A DNA stretch of 64,000 bases, from contig NW_026622930.1 of assembly GCF_023065955.2 (NCBI RefSeq), forward strand, positions 19,817,449 to 19,881,448, written 5' to 3'. Every line of letters begins with the position of its first letter. Positions within the stretch are counted from its first letter, which is position 1. A program made the translations under genes and the position numbers. The stretch is from Ursus arctos (lineage: Eukaryota; Chordata; Mammalia; Carnivora; Ursidae). Below the pieces are notes generated by a model. That model was given only the letters and a program-made list of their open reading frames with translations. It searched no databases and was not told where the DNA came from. Positions 1-11,383 of this stretch are shown one piece after another.

Positions 1-64
1 ATTTATGAACTATGTGATTGGAATAATAAAAACATTAAAGTAGGGAAAGGAGAAAGCATCTTTA

Positions 65-150
65 GAACAATAAACACTAGGAAACATCAAAAACCAGGGA
101 TGTACTGTATGGTGACTAACATAATATAATAAAAAATATTATTATTAAAA
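65..150 (+). mobile_element. Carnivore L1 3' end, short fragment
   Basis: The segment carries the terminal 3' UTR motif 'gatgtactgtatggtgac' followed by 'taacataatataataaaa' and an A/T-rich tail. The same terminal motif ends the L1 copies near 29.4 kb and 52.1 kb in this window. Only the last ~85 bases are recognisable, so this is a severely 5'-truncated or decayed copy. The left boundary is uncertain. Confidence 0.75.
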
Positions 151-346
151 AAAGAAATGCAATTACAAGTATTGTAAATACTGATAGATCTGACGTTTCT
201 ACATCTAAATGTATCAGCATGGACTCCATGAGAATGGGAATGTTCAAAGCTCTAGAATGAAGAATACTAATAAAAATCAAGGTTATGAATATTTGAACTT
301 CTATATTACACATTTAGTTACAACCACAGATACAAACATGATCATC

Positions 347-651
347 TGTCTTAGCTCAGGCTGCCGTAACAGAATACCATAGACTGGATGGCTTAAATAG
401 GAATTTTCCCACAGTTCTGGAGGCTGGCAAGTCCAAGATCAAGGTGTCAGGTGATTAGTTTCCTCCATGAGGGCTCTCTTTCTGGCTTGCAGAAAGTTTC
501 TTGTTATGTCCTCACATAGTGGGGAGAGGTGTCTGGTCTCTCATAACTCATATGAACTTATCTCCTAAAGACCCCACCCACCTCCAAATAGCATCACATT
601 GTGGGTTAGGGCTTTAAGAATTTTAACAAGACATATTCAGTCTGTAACACC
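347..651 (-). mobile_element. MLT1-type LTR (ERVL-MaLR), antisense
   Basis: Read on the plus strand this is the reverse complement of an MLT1 LTR. It opens with the 'ggctgccgtaacagaatacc' region, then 'cacagttctggaggctgg', then the 'atcacattgtgggttagg' block near the LTR 5' end. Length is close to a whole LTR. No internal retroviral sequence adjoins it, so it is a solo LTR. No clear 5-bp TSD was found. Confidence 0.85.
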
Positions 652-1845
652 AACGTATAAAGGACATTCACCTAAATATATAGTAATGTAGGTGGAGGCC
701 TGGTATGGTAGTACAGGTGGGATGGCATTACCTATGACGGTAACACATGCTGCTAGCCAGCACGGGAAGAAAACTTACAGATGGTTTCAACTCCATTTAG
801 GAGATCAGAGTCAAAATATCCGCTTGTAGAAACAAACTCTTCCATGAGATATGAAAGGCAGTCAGCTAAGAGTATTTTAATAGGATGAGGCCCTAGAACA
901 TAGATTTTAATAAAATTCAACTTCTTAATTAGGTCACATCAGTAAAAATACATGTAATTTATGGGCTTTCTAAGAGCTTGGCTGTAAAACTCTAATCCAT
1001 CATTTGTAGAAGCAACACAGTCATGCACCGTGTACACACTCATCTCAACCCCATCATTATACAACATCCACACAACCAAGGAAGACTTTGACTTTAGATA
1101 ATGATGGGGATTTTGCCATTCAGGTTATTTAAATGAAGGTGGGAAAACAGGAAGGGAATGTGAAGGGTACTTGACTCAGAACAAGAACACCTTTAGTGGG
1201 ATCGGGTGTTAAATGGACTTGCCTTGAGGGGCTCCTTTTTAAATAGGTTTTGTTTTGTTGTTGTTTTTCTAAAAGTATAAGAGGCATCTTGTAAGAATTT
1301 GTAGAATATTTTTGATATCTACATGCAAAAAACACATTGCAAATTGAATCTCTGTATACTTGTTTTTGACATGCATATATTTATAACACAGAGTCAAAAT
1401 TGGGATCATATAATCCCCTATTTACCTCAAATGCTACCCTCACCCCTCTTTATCCCTCCCTTCTACAGAAGGAGGAAACATACAAAGTCTTAGACTGATA
1501 GAGAAACAGAAAGAATACCTGTGAGACTGGACCATAAACATGCAGGGCAGAGTGGTATGGGGAGGAATTCCTAGAAGTTGGCAGAGATTAGATTCTATAG
1601 GGCTGTCGAGGCTATGGAAGGACTTCGTGAAAGCTCCCTTTGACTTCTGCCATGCCTGAAATGCAGAGGAGAGAACCAAGATACAGTTTACGTTTTCAAT
1701 GATAAGCCCAGCTGCTCAGTGGTTTATGCACTGTTGGTGTGAACAAGAACAAATAGGAAATCTGAGGTTAGTGTGGAAGCAGGGGGTGTGAACAGAGCAG
1801 TTGTGCACGGGAAGGTAGAGTTTATAGGACTTGCTAAAGAACTGA
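652..1845. other. No gene or repeat recognised
   Basis: About 1.2 kb of AT-rich sequence with short chance open frames only. I see no splice-flanked exon, CpG cluster or repeat family I can name. Confidence 0.5.
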
Positions 1846-1849
1846 ATGT

Positions 1850-2045
1850 CCCCGTATTGTGTCTATTCACACCGTTGCTCAGACTGCAATGCTGCTTCCA
1901 AAATCTCTGCCTACGTATCCAGTCTACCTCTTAGGGTCCAGCTCCAATTCCCTCTCCATGATGCCTCATCAGACCACCCCTTTCACAGCAATTTTCTTCA
2001 GAACTTATCCTCTCTTCCAGCATTTCCCCAGCGGTTGATAAATCC
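1850..2045 (+). repeat. L2 LINE fragment (decayed)
   Basis: The order of short motifs resembles the L2 region upstream of its 3' end: a 'ggtccagctccaattccct' block (consensus 'ggcccagctcaaatgtcacct'), then 'ccatgatgcctcatcagacc' (consensus '...gaagccttccctgacc'). Divergence is high, so the call is tentative. Confidence 0.45.
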
Positions 2046-2958
2046 ACCAGCCAAAGAACAGCAAGAGCCAATGTAGAGTCCAATAAATTAGCAATAAGGG
2101 AGAACACCCCCAAAGAAACCACGAAGTACCTCACCAAATAAGACATAAGGACAGGACAGGATTTTGAAGGGTGAAGTTTAGATCAAATCTAAGTGATGCT
2201 GTGTTTTGTCTGGAACAGCAAAGCAGCCCTATGGGTAAACCTTTAGGCTGAGAAGCAGGACTCAGGGTCCCATTCACTCGGAAACTACAAGCTAGGAAAA
2301 TGTGGAATTTTGTGTCCAAAAGCCCTTTATCGGACACTCTGAATATGGGTTGAAAAATCAAAGCTGCTTCTCTCAATCCAAGTCAGCCAAAGAGCTGAGA
2401 TCTTCCAGATAAGAATGGGAGGTTCTGTCATCACTGATAGGATTTGAAAGAGCCAAGTCTATGCTAGTTTAGGATTTTAGATGTTTAAGACTTATCTTAA
2501 TAAACAGAAGCAGTTTTGAGAGATTTACTCTGTGTACTATAGAACCCTGGTATTCAATGAGTGATTATTGGTTATCTTTTTCTGGAAGTAAGGGGGAGTG
2601 AGGAGTTTAAAATAGATTTTAAAATAGCAAATACATTTTCATTTTACAAACTATGTAATAGGGAATTAAGACACATAGAGATATACTAGGAAGTTGTGTG
2701 TTAGATCATCGGAGACATGAACTTTAAGGTTTATCCACAAACTGCTAAGTAGTATGTCCCATTGAACATCTGTGTGTTATCTGTTCCCGATACCCCCATG
2801 CAAAAAAAAAAAAAAAAAACGAACAACAACAAAAAACCTCTCAAATTTACAATATTCACATACTTTAGCAAACTTAGTACACAGACGAGGGTCCCACTAT
2901 GAATTTACTTGAACCAGAATTTCCAGACATATAATCTTATATATAAAGTTTCCCAGAA
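2046..2958. other. Unassigned, with an 18-base A run at 2802-2819
   Basis: No gene or named repeat is seen. The A run followed by 'cgaacaacaacaaaaaacc' resembles an old retroposon tail, but no body was recognised upstream. The stretch near 2630-2700 has a faint MIR-like look that I could not support. Confidence 0.4.
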
Positions 2959-3140
2959 GGATGCCTGGGTGGCTCAGCTGGTTAAACATCTGCCTTAGGT
3001 TCAAGTCATGACCCCAGGGTCCTGGGATCCAGCCCCACATCAGGCTCCCTGCTCAGTGGGAAGTCTGCTTCTTCCTCTCCTTCTCCCTTTGTGTGCTCTC
3101 TCTCTCTCTCTCTCTCTCAAATAAATAATCATAAAAAATG
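2959..3140 (+). mobile_element. Can-SINE (tRNA-Lys-derived), with TSD
   Basis: The tRNA-like head 'atgcctgggtggctcagctg' covers the A-box region and 'ctgggatccagcccc' the B-box region. These are followed by a CT-rich linker, a (CT)n run at about 3096-3118 and an A-rich tail with AATAAA. A 13-bp TSD 'aagtttcccagaa' lies at 2946-2958 and again at 3141-3153. Head divergence and the long CT run suggest an older subfamily than the copies at 9853 or 46969. Confidence 0.95.
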
Positions 3141-3186
3141 AAGTTTCCCAGAATTCTTGGTCTCTTTGGTGGTCACCAGTCTATTA

Positions 3187-3652
3187 TGTATATTAGTTTC
3201 ACGTGGCTGCTGTAACATTACCACAGACTTGGCAGCTTACACCAGCAGAAGCTTATTGTCTCACAGTTCAGGGAACCAGAAGTCCAAATGTGAGGTTGCC
3301 TGCAAGGCTGTGCTCCTTCCTAAGAGATTCTGTTGCTTGACTCGTCCACTCTTCTAGTGGCTGCCAGCATTCCCTGACTTACTGCTGCCTCTGCTCTGCT
3401 CTATCCTCACATTTACCTCTATATAATCTTCCTTGTGTACCTGTTTCAAAATTCCCTCTGCCTCTCTAAGGAAACATAGGCTTGTCTTGAGAGCCCAAGC
3501 TGATACTCCAGGGTAACTCTTCCTTGCAAGGTCCTTAATTTAACCCCATCTTTCGCCATATAATATTTCCTCTTCGCCATAGCAGGTAATATGCACACGT
3601 TCTGGGGATTAGGATGTGGACATATGTTTGGGAAACCATGTAGCCTACTACA
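3187..3652 (-). mobile_element. MLT1-type LTR (C/D-like), antisense
   Basis: The plus strand begins 'tgtatattagtttcacgtgg' and reaches 'cacagttcagggaaccag'. It ends with the block 'ggggattaggatgtggacat' and a 'gtagcctactaca' terminus. This order is the reverse complement of a near-complete MLT1C/D LTR of about 465 bp. It is a solo LTR, moderately diverged, lying only 34 bp after the SINE TSD. Confidence 0.85.
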
Positions 3653-4124
3653 TGTTTTCTTATAAATTAGAAGTGTAATCACTGAACTTCTTAAAGTTCA
3701 TTGTAGTTTTACTATTTCAATGGTAATTTGATCACATGTTTTATTAACCATTTTTCCAAGAGTATGCTGTGTCCACTATTTTAATTATAGCATATATTAG
3801 ATCTCAAATGATCACTGTTCTGTTAATACATTTCCCAAATAATTATGCAGAACATTAACATTTCCCAGTTAACACAATTGGCAATTATACAGTTACTACT
3901 TAATATGAAGCAATGTGCTTTTGTTCTGATGCACAGGTCTAAACACTGGAAGGTTATTGTTTAAGTGATGAAGCACCTGTATTATATGTAGTTTATAACA
4001 ATGGTTTCTTTCATTTGTATCCAGCACAGGGTCAACAATGGCTCCTTCCACATCCTATTTATGCTGGGACCAGAGCTGAAGAACAGCCACTATTAGGAAT
4101 ATCCTAATCTTGTGGTAGAAGAAA
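3653..4124. other. No gene or repeat recognised
   Basis: AT-rich sequence between an MLT1 LTR and an LTR-like relic. Nothing identifiable was seen. Confidence 0.5.
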
Positions 4125-4345
4125 GAGGCATTTTCACAAAATAATTCCAAGACTGCTGCTTGAAACTGACACATATCACTTCTGCTCACATTCAATCAAC
4201 CAAAACATGCAATGTGGCCAAGTTGGATGTAAACAGGGCCAGGATATGGGGAAGGGGAGGGAAGAATAGTATAATCTTCCCACGAGGAGATACTACACAT
4301 TTTGGGGATGCCAACTCAACCACATCTAGCTCCTGGCCATTTGTC
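4125..4345 (-). repeat. LTR-like mammalian repeat, family unassigned
   Basis: The 'cacatatcacttctgctcac' and 'ggccaagttgg' blocks with a downstream G-rich stretch match the same family as the better copy at 62000-62515. From memory this is a MaLR/ERVL-type LTR read in reverse, but I could not assign a name. Boundaries are approximate. Confidence 0.4.
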
Positions 4346-6984
4346 TTATCAAGGGTGAAGATACTGATATTTCCTTAAAAAACCTTGTTCGTGTGGTTTG
4401 TGCCCTTTAATGCATTTTTCTGATTATCAGTGCCTTGGCCCATTTGTCCAGGTCATGGCAGACTTGCTATCTCCATTACAAGAATAAAAGGAATCTAGAG
4501 TATCACTTTTTGATTAGTCAATTAAAAAAAAATCCATGCTATAGAACTTTCAGTAAAATTTCACCCTATCAGAATGTCATACACACACCCTCTCCCCCCC
4601 AACCCTGTCTGCTAGATTCCTCATGCAGTTTATTCACTATTCAGATGTCCTAGATTAGTGGGCACATTTTTTCCTTGTTTTATCCACCATTCTTTAATCT
4701 TGTCTTTAGCTCATATAACTTTATGTGAGGCAATAAACAAACACACCAGGAAAAAAAAGAAATTAAAAGAATCTCATAAAAACTAGGTCATTAACTAAGG
4801 AGCACCATTGTGGCAGGTTACAGTTCTAATGATGGAAGATGTAATTAAAAAAATAATTCAAACCTATAACACATCGGTAGAAATCTATTTCTCTCTGACC
4901 AACTTAGCACAGATCAATAAATATTCACGAGACACCTGTGGATACATATTACAGAAGTGCACGAAACGTCTAAACACTGGAAACATCACAGCAGGATTAA
5001 TAAAGTTTTTTCTAAGTCTCTACAGTAGAGCACGGCAGGTGATACTAGTTCAGGTAAGAATTAAGCAGAATAAATAGCAAATGCACTATTAATCCCCACT
5101 GACCATGAACTCCTGGTTAACAAAAGACAGATTAGGCTCCGTGTTCTTTAACTCAAGGGTGATAATTCTAGCTAAGTAGCCCTTTGGTCAGACGTGACAT
5201 TAATCATCTCTACTCAAAAGGCACCATAGGCCTTCCTTCCCGTGACCATGACTAAACAGTATTTTCCAGATGCTATTCTTTGTCAGGTGATTTTGGGGGA
5301 GATGGTAATGGAATTTAATAAATCCATCATAGTAAATTTACGACTCAGGAATGAACATATCTGTGTTTTCATCTATTTCAGGATATTTCCCAAACTTTAA
5401 GTTAGAACAAACTACTATCTGCAGTATTCTGATTACTTCTGGGCAAGATGAGGGAGATGTGACCAGACAGAAGATTGTAAGAGAAGGACCTAGAATTACT
5501 GTTTCGATATCGATAGCCATATACTGGCCAGAACTGAATTAAAGTCTTAGGTCATAATAATAGAAGTATGAATTCCATAACAAGGAAGTAAATACTTTCA
5601 TTCTACTCAAGAGTATTCGGGAAAAAAATGTGGGGCAGGATCTTTCCTTCTGGGCATTATATTTGAAGAGAAACCTAAAATATTATCTGAAATCCGGAAG
5701 AAAGGAAAGCAGATAATAGAGGATTTAAATCATCCTATCCTTATTCGCTCAAAAACAAGCACTAGGAACATGTGTTAGAAGGAAGTTTGGAGGAATCACA
5801 TACATTCAGCTATGAAAAGTAGACGGAGATACAGCATCCAGAAGTGATTTCTTAAAATTATTCAAATCTGCCTAGGAAAGACACATTTGACTTATTCTGA
5901 GTAGCTTCAAAGAACAGAATGAGGACTGAGGTAGTAACTATAGAGAAATAGATTTGGACTTTTACACTAAATCAGAGAAACTTCTAACAATTAGATTAAT
6001 TCAAAGTAGGAGACAATGAAACAGTCATGGTGGGGGGCACTCCCAAATTCTGAACGATGCAAGGAAAAAAATCTGTTCTTTAGCTGAAGTATTGAACTAG
6101 ACAGCCTTGACTGTCTTCTCCAATGATTGGATTCAATGAATTTATGATAAGGTCTGCAAGGACTTTCACATCTCACAAAACAGCAACAGCAACAAAGGCT
6201 CGGGATGTGGAGGGTGCGCAGCTGGCAGCAGCAGGCTGCAATCACAAAGTGGAGACATACGTGTGAGTCTGTGTTTTGTTCACACTCATTGGTAATTTGT
6301 ACTTCTCGTGTGCTACCGTAAGGGACGAACTGCTCCCCCAGGATGCAGAGCTCAGAGTTGGGAAAGAATTACAAGACCCTTTGAGAATTTTTCATTTACA
6401 TGTATAATGATACATCACTATTAAAATCCTTGTGCAGTTAACACCCTAATTATTACAGGTTGTCACTCAAACATACAGAGAAAGTAGGCCAGAGTAAATA
6501 GACACATTTCTCCACTTGCAAGCTTGCTTTCCAGATATAGTCTAATAAACTGTGGAACAATGCAATGTGAAGAGGACAGTTTGCTGTGGACATGGAATCA
6601 CACAGAACATTAGTCTTGTAGGTGTCTTATCATTGACCGTCTTCCTATACCAGAGTTCTTGAGTTTCTAATGTATGCCTTGCTTCAGCTATTCCAGTGTT
6701 TTGTGGTCAATTCTGAATTTGCTTTTTCTGCTTTTAGCTCTTCCCACAATGCCTAGCTCTCCTTTAATAGGAGCTCAATTTTGTGTTCTCCAAATTGGAT
6801 CACTCCTCTATGTATATTTGTAATTCTATTTCTAAGAAGGTGAGTCTGCTAAGTTTTGATGTCTCTGTTTCTTCTAACATCATTACTAGGAAATCTTTCC
6901 CAGCTTTCAAAATCAGAAAGGATATTTTCCTCTCTGGTCCTTCAAGCTCCTACTTCTAAAACACTCCCTGTCATGTTCATGTTG
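4346..6984. other. Long unassigned stretch
   Basis: About 2.6 kb with no recognisable exon, RNA gene or named transposon. Open frames of 60-90 codons occur on both strands and overlap one another, as expected by chance in AT-rich DNA. A short C run lies at about 4592-4600. Very old repeats may be present below my recognition limit. Confidence 0.5.
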
Positions 6985-7125
6985 CATGCATATTACCTCA
7001 GTTAAGCCTCACACTACTCCCATTTTTTAAATGAGAAGAGAGACCTGGGAAAGCTCAGTATCTTGGCCTGAGATAGCACAATTAAAGTTCTGTCTGGGAA
7101 TCAAGCCCTTGTCCGACTCCATAAA
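6985..7125 (+). repeat. MIR SINE
   Basis: The classic MIR order is visible: 'attacctcagttaagcctca' (consensus 'ttaatcctcacaac'), a 'cccattttttaaatgagaag' block, the core 'aaagctcagtatcttg', and an end resembling 'gggattcgaacccaggcagtctgactcc'. Divergence is typical of a mammal-wide repeat. Confidence 0.75.
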
Positions 7126-7762
7126 CCATTTAGGTCAATATGTCCACATACACAGGGAAGACAATTCAGGCCGTCACCATAGGGGTTCCATTATGAACTT
7201 TATACTTTGTCTTCAGAAAAGCTTTCATGAAGGCTTTTTGCCCATCTAGGGAGATTATTAATAAAACAAAAATAGGAAGGAGGTATCAACAGGCCCCAAT
7301 AACTAGGAAATGAAGGTGTTGAAAGTTCATTCCATAGCATTGGGGATAAGGCAGATTCACTAGGAAAGGATTATCTGACTACTCCCTGGTATTCAATGTG
7401 GCCTGTGACCATAGGGGTTAGCGCTGAGTAAATGAACACAGCTCTTCAGTTCTGACTGAAAACGGTTGCCAGGTACTGTTACTGAGGTTCATGAGTGAAC
7501 AATAAAGGAGATCCACATAACAATACTGTTTCTGGATAAAGAGTGGTCTTAGTTTAAAAATTTAAAATTGCTAATGGAAAAAACATACCACTCCTGAAAT
7601 TGTTTGACTACTGACTCCACTTCCTCTGTTCCAAGTATTGCCACGTGTCAGAGTATAGTCCTTACTGCTATGCTCTCCCAGAGTGCTAGAACATGAATGA
7701 TCATATCCATGGGGATGTGAAGTATCAGTCTGATCTGAGTAGCACCAGAGTCTAGGTTATTA
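7126..7762. other. No gene or repeat recognised
   Basis: AT-rich sequence between a MIR and a solo LTR. No feature can be supported. Confidence 0.5.
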
Positions 7763-7766
7763 GTTT

Positions 7767-8226
7767 TGTGAAACTGAAGGAAGGGATATGGGGTCAGGAG
7801 GCCAGAAGAGGGCGCTCTCAGGCCCTATCCCTGTTGCTAATTACAGACACCAACAGGCAGGGTCACATCCTAACACTCCCTACAAAAGAAGCCTATACTT
7901 TACTACTCCAGTGGGAGGAAGAACAATGTCTCCTCTACAGAAAACAGTCCAGGCAATGAGAGGGTCACAATTCAGCCAATGAAAGGCCACTCTACTTTCA
8001 ACTCCTACTTTACTCCAATGGAATTTTTTTTTTTTTTTTTTTTTTTTTAATAACAGCTCCTCCCAACTCCCCCCTTTCCTCTGTAAAAGAATGGTTCTCT
8101 CATTTGATTTCTGGACTTGCCTATGGTTTTGGCATAGATTGTTTGTCCTGAATTGCAATTCTCTGCTATTCCTGAATAAACCCATTTTTTGGTCAAATAA
8201 ACCCATTTTTAGTCAAATACCTGACA
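7767..8226 (+). mobile_element. Solo LTR of an endogenous retrovirus (ERV1-like)
   Basis: The 460-bp segment starts TG, ends CA, and is flanked by a perfect 4-bp TSD GTTT at 7763-7766 and 8227-8230. A 4-bp TSD is usual for gammaretrovirus-like (ERV1) insertions. In the plus sense there are CCAAT-like motifs near 7977 and 8014, a TATA-like 'ctgtaaaag' near 8081, and two AATAAA signals at 8175 and 8196 inside a partly duplicated 'aataaaccca' unit. A 25-base T run at 8024-8048 interrupts the middle. No gag, pol or env sequence adjoins it, so only the LTR remains. Moderate conservation suggests a carnivore-age insertion. The subfamily was not identified. Confidence 0.75.
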
Positions 8227-8230
8227 GTTT

Positions 8231-9016
8231 TATTTTTAAGGTTAATAGTTTAAATTTAGTAAATCTAGCTCTCATTGTCAAGTGCAGCTTCCTGAGTACT
8301 GAATTACAATATGATGACTGAAAAATCTCCCTTTTTTCAGGATACAGACCCAATTTCATGTGTCTAGTATTCTTTATACCCAACACCAATTTCAAAAGAA
8401 ACAGGAGACCCTCATCCCTCTAGTTCTAATTGGTTCTCCCCATTAAACAAGTTTTAAAATATTTATGATTATTGTATTTAAATATTTTGAAACATTTTCA
8501 ATAATTCATAAGTAGTACTTCCTTTATTCAAAGGACAGCATTATACATTTTTCTAGTTAATGCTGTAAACTCAAATTCTAAATTGTCACATGGCCGTCAG
8601 TTTAAGCTCAATACTGACTAGAAATTTTTCTGGACTATCACATATGTTATTGTGAACCTTTCAACAAGAAGTTTAATGTGGCTTCCAGTTTTGCTGAACT
8701 GCAAGGTTGCCATTAGAATGAGGCTTCTAGTTAGTGAGGTTTCTAGTTAGTTTGCAGGCCTTTTCAGGACATTTATTTTTTTTTCTGCCTTTAACATTGA
8801 AGTCATTTTCCAAGGTTAGGTTACATAGAACATACATTTGCAATCATGTGATATTCACTTGATTCCTTCTCGAAGTATTCTTCATTCATTTATACTCTCC
8901 CTCCTTTATAGAATGCCAGTGTGTAATATTGAAAAAACAATTATGTCAAGGTAAAAATTTACATTTGACACTTCACATCTAATTAAAGCTCAATTTCACT
9001 TTAAGGGATAATTTTT
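8231..9016. other. Unassigned AT-rich sequence
   Basis: Mostly A/T-rich, with an internal pair of similar phrases 'ggcttctagttagtgagg' and 'ggtttctagttagtttg' around 8722-8755. No gene or named repeat was seen. Confidence 0.45.
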
Positions 9017-9032
9017 AAGAAGTTGTATCCTT

Positions 9033-9233
9033 GAAGTGCCTGGGTGGCTCAGTCGTTAAGCGTCTGCCTTCAGCTCAGGGTGTGATCCCAGCGTCCTGGG
9101 ATCGAGCCCCACACCAGGCTCCTCCGCTGGGAGCCTGCTTCTTCCTCTCCCACTCCCCCTGCTTGTGTTCCCTCTCTCGCCGGCTGTCTCTCTCTCTGCC
9201 AAATAAATAAATAAAATGTTTAAAAAAAAAAAA
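9033..9233 (+). mobile_element. Can-SINE, full length with TSD
   Basis: The complete tRNA-derived head 'gtgcctgggtggctcagtcg' carries an A-box-like 'tggctcagtcg' and a B-box-like 'gggatcgagcccc'. The pyrimidine-rich body, AATAAATAAATAAA and poly(A) follow. A 16-bp TSD 'aagaagttgtatcctt' at 9017-9032 recurs at 9234-9249 with one change. This is a normal target-primed insertion. Confidence 0.96.
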
Positions 9234-9249
9234 AAGAAGTCGTATCCTT

Positions 9250-9834
9250 AACTGAAATCAATGTAGAACTACTGCTCAGTATTCTTAGTTATGCTCACAA
9301 TGTCAGCCACATAACAGCATTTAATACATGCTATTGACACGCACATTCAGGCTTCTTTGACTTCGTATACTTGGAGTCCTGTAAACTTCTCTTTCCATGA
9401 CCTCAAACTGAAAAGCACACCGTGTTTGAAATGGGCTATGATTCTGACCTAGAGGTTTTGGTCAAAGGAAAATTGCAAACTCAGGAACTTCCACAGTCTC
9501 AGATCTTTTTAAAAATAACTTTCTGCTGATAATAATAAGGTCTTTCCAGAAGAGTCTAAGACCAAACTCCCACCCCAAGTTGGGCATGTCTCCTTTCACT
9601 AGAAGGAGGGAAATTCCCCCTTTGTAAATAACTTGCTAGAGCACGTAGCAGACAAATCCAAAGTGAATGTGAAGGGCTAACTTTGCTCATCGGCAAGTTT
9701 CTTCTAGCAAATAAACCTATCTGTACATCAACTTAGTGTGCCTTTACTTGAATCACCTAAGATTATGAAAGTGTACTCAGGAACAAAGTGCCTGTGGACT
9801 CATTTATGTCCTTCGTCATTTCAGTAACTGAATT
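9250..9834. other. No gene or repeat recognised
   Basis: Sequence between two same-strand SINEs. No feature can be supported. Confidence 0.5.
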
Positions 9835-9852
9835 AAGACTAAGAAGGACTGG

Positions 9853-10056
9853 GGGCGCCTGGGTGGCACAGTCGTTAAGCGTCTGCCTTTGGCTCAGGGC
9901 GTGATCCCGGCGTTATGGGATCGAGCCCCACATCAGGCTCCTCCACTATGAGCCTGCTTCTTCTTCTCCCACTCCCCCTGCTTGTGTTCCCTCTCTCGCT
10001 GGCTGTCTCTCTGTGTCAAATAAATAAATAAAATCTTTAAAGAAAAAAAAAAAAAA
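9853..10056 (+). mobile_element. Can-SINE, full length, young-looking
   Basis: The body is close to the other low-divergence copies in this window (46969, 16835, 48674), including 'ggcgttatgggatcgagccc' and the 'ctcgctggctgtctctctg' tail. An 18-bp perfect TSD 'aagactaagaaggactgg' sits at 9835-9852 and 10057-10074. The perfect long TSD and low divergence argue for a recent insertion. Confidence 0.97.
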
Positions 10057-10324
10057 AAGACTAAGAAGGACTGGCAAACCAAGTATGAAATCCATGGGAT
10101 TCAACTTTGCTCATTGTCTTTAGATGATTTCTAGTCTAAAGACCTCTGTTCTTTTTCTTTTCATCCCAAGATCATTGTCAGTCTACTTTTATTTTCTCTG
10201 GCTTTTAAATACTCAGCCTCAGTATGATGCTAAAAGCTAAGCTTTACCACCTTCTGAATTTTCTTTCTATCCAGCCATCTTCACATGGTTCCTATGCTCC
10301 TCTTAGAAACCTGACCTAGTCAAA

Positions 10325-10535
10325 GGGTGGTCAAATTTGTAAACAGCCCCATGGTAAGTATTTTGGGTTTTGAGAGCCAAATGGTCTGTTACAACTGCTC
10401 AGCCTCTGCAGGTTAATCACAGAAGCAGCCATAGATCACGTGTAAACAATTGAATGTTGCCGTATTCCAATAAAAGGTCCTTTACAGAAATAGGCAGCTG
10501 GCCAAGCTGACCCACACTGTAGTTTGCCAGCTCCC
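10325..10535 (+). repeat. hAT-type DNA transposon relic (MER class)
   Basis: The sequence follows a known mammalian non-autonomous hAT-like repeat: 'ttttgggttttgagagccaa', 'atggtctgttacaactgctc', 'gcagccatagatcacgtg', 'ttccaataaaaggtccttta', and an end with 'gtagtttgccagctcc'. I recognise the pattern but not the subfamily name. Strand follows the usual consensus orientation. Confidence 0.6.
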
Positions 10536-11377
10536 GCTCTTGTCAAGCATACTGTACCACAGACAACTTGCCTACTTATCTAGGACCACATCAAGCATTT
10601 GGATACTTAATTCCCCCCGATAATCCATTCAGTGAAATATTGCTTGGAATTTCTCTTTCTCTCCTCTGTCTCTTCCAGCTCTTCTTAGAATATCCGAAAT
10701 CAGGACAAGCACACTTATCACTAAGTTGTATTAATAGATTTAACTATGTAAATATTAATGCTCATACCACTCTTGGAAAGATATAAATATACAGATGTAT
10801 GGGCAATTTTTAATCAGAAGAACCAAATCCCCCTCACCTTTACCACTGACCTTTTTCCCTACACAGTGTATCTCAAAGCTTTTCGGCCCCTGTGTTTAGC
10901 TTCCCATTTCCCTACATCTTCTGAATACTAGAAGCACCAGCTGTTGTAATTTCTCTGAACCTGATACCCATATCCCCTCTTCCACAGACACTGGTCCCTC
11001 CCCCCAGGTTAAGGTCTTCTGTGAAGCCATGAATTGAACCTTAGCTGATGCTTACCCAAGCTACTCTGTACTAGAAGCACAAGCATGGCCAGGTCCATTC
11101 GGCTGCTTAAAAAGGGAGGAAATTTTATTCTGTCCGGCCTCTGCCATCCTTTGTTGTTGTTTTTTTTTTAATCACATTTTCAGTCTTAATCGGAAATACA
11201 CCTCCCTTTCCTAGTGAATATTCCAGTGGGCTCTGGAGATCTCGCATTCCGTACATAGCACATTCTTGAGCTATAGGCATATTAAAATTGCATATCCATT
11301 TATATGGAGGTCTAAGAGTAGGTAAGGAATGAGCCTAACCTGCCACTGAGATTTTGTGGGTTGTTTTTAAATTAGGA
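10536..11377. other. No gene or repeat recognised
   Basis: About 840 bp with small chance open frames and a short T run near 11159. No exon or named repeat can be supported. Confidence 0.5.
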
Positions 11378-11383
11378 CTTATA

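Noticed and set aside
7880..8206. A minus-strand frame with a poly-lysine tract
   Set aside because: The lysines come from the T run inside the solo LTR; it is the antisense of an LTR.
9033..9233. tRNA-like sequence with A- and B-box motifs
   Set aside because: It is the tRNA-Lys-derived head of a Can-SINE; no cloverleaf-complete tRNA gene is present.
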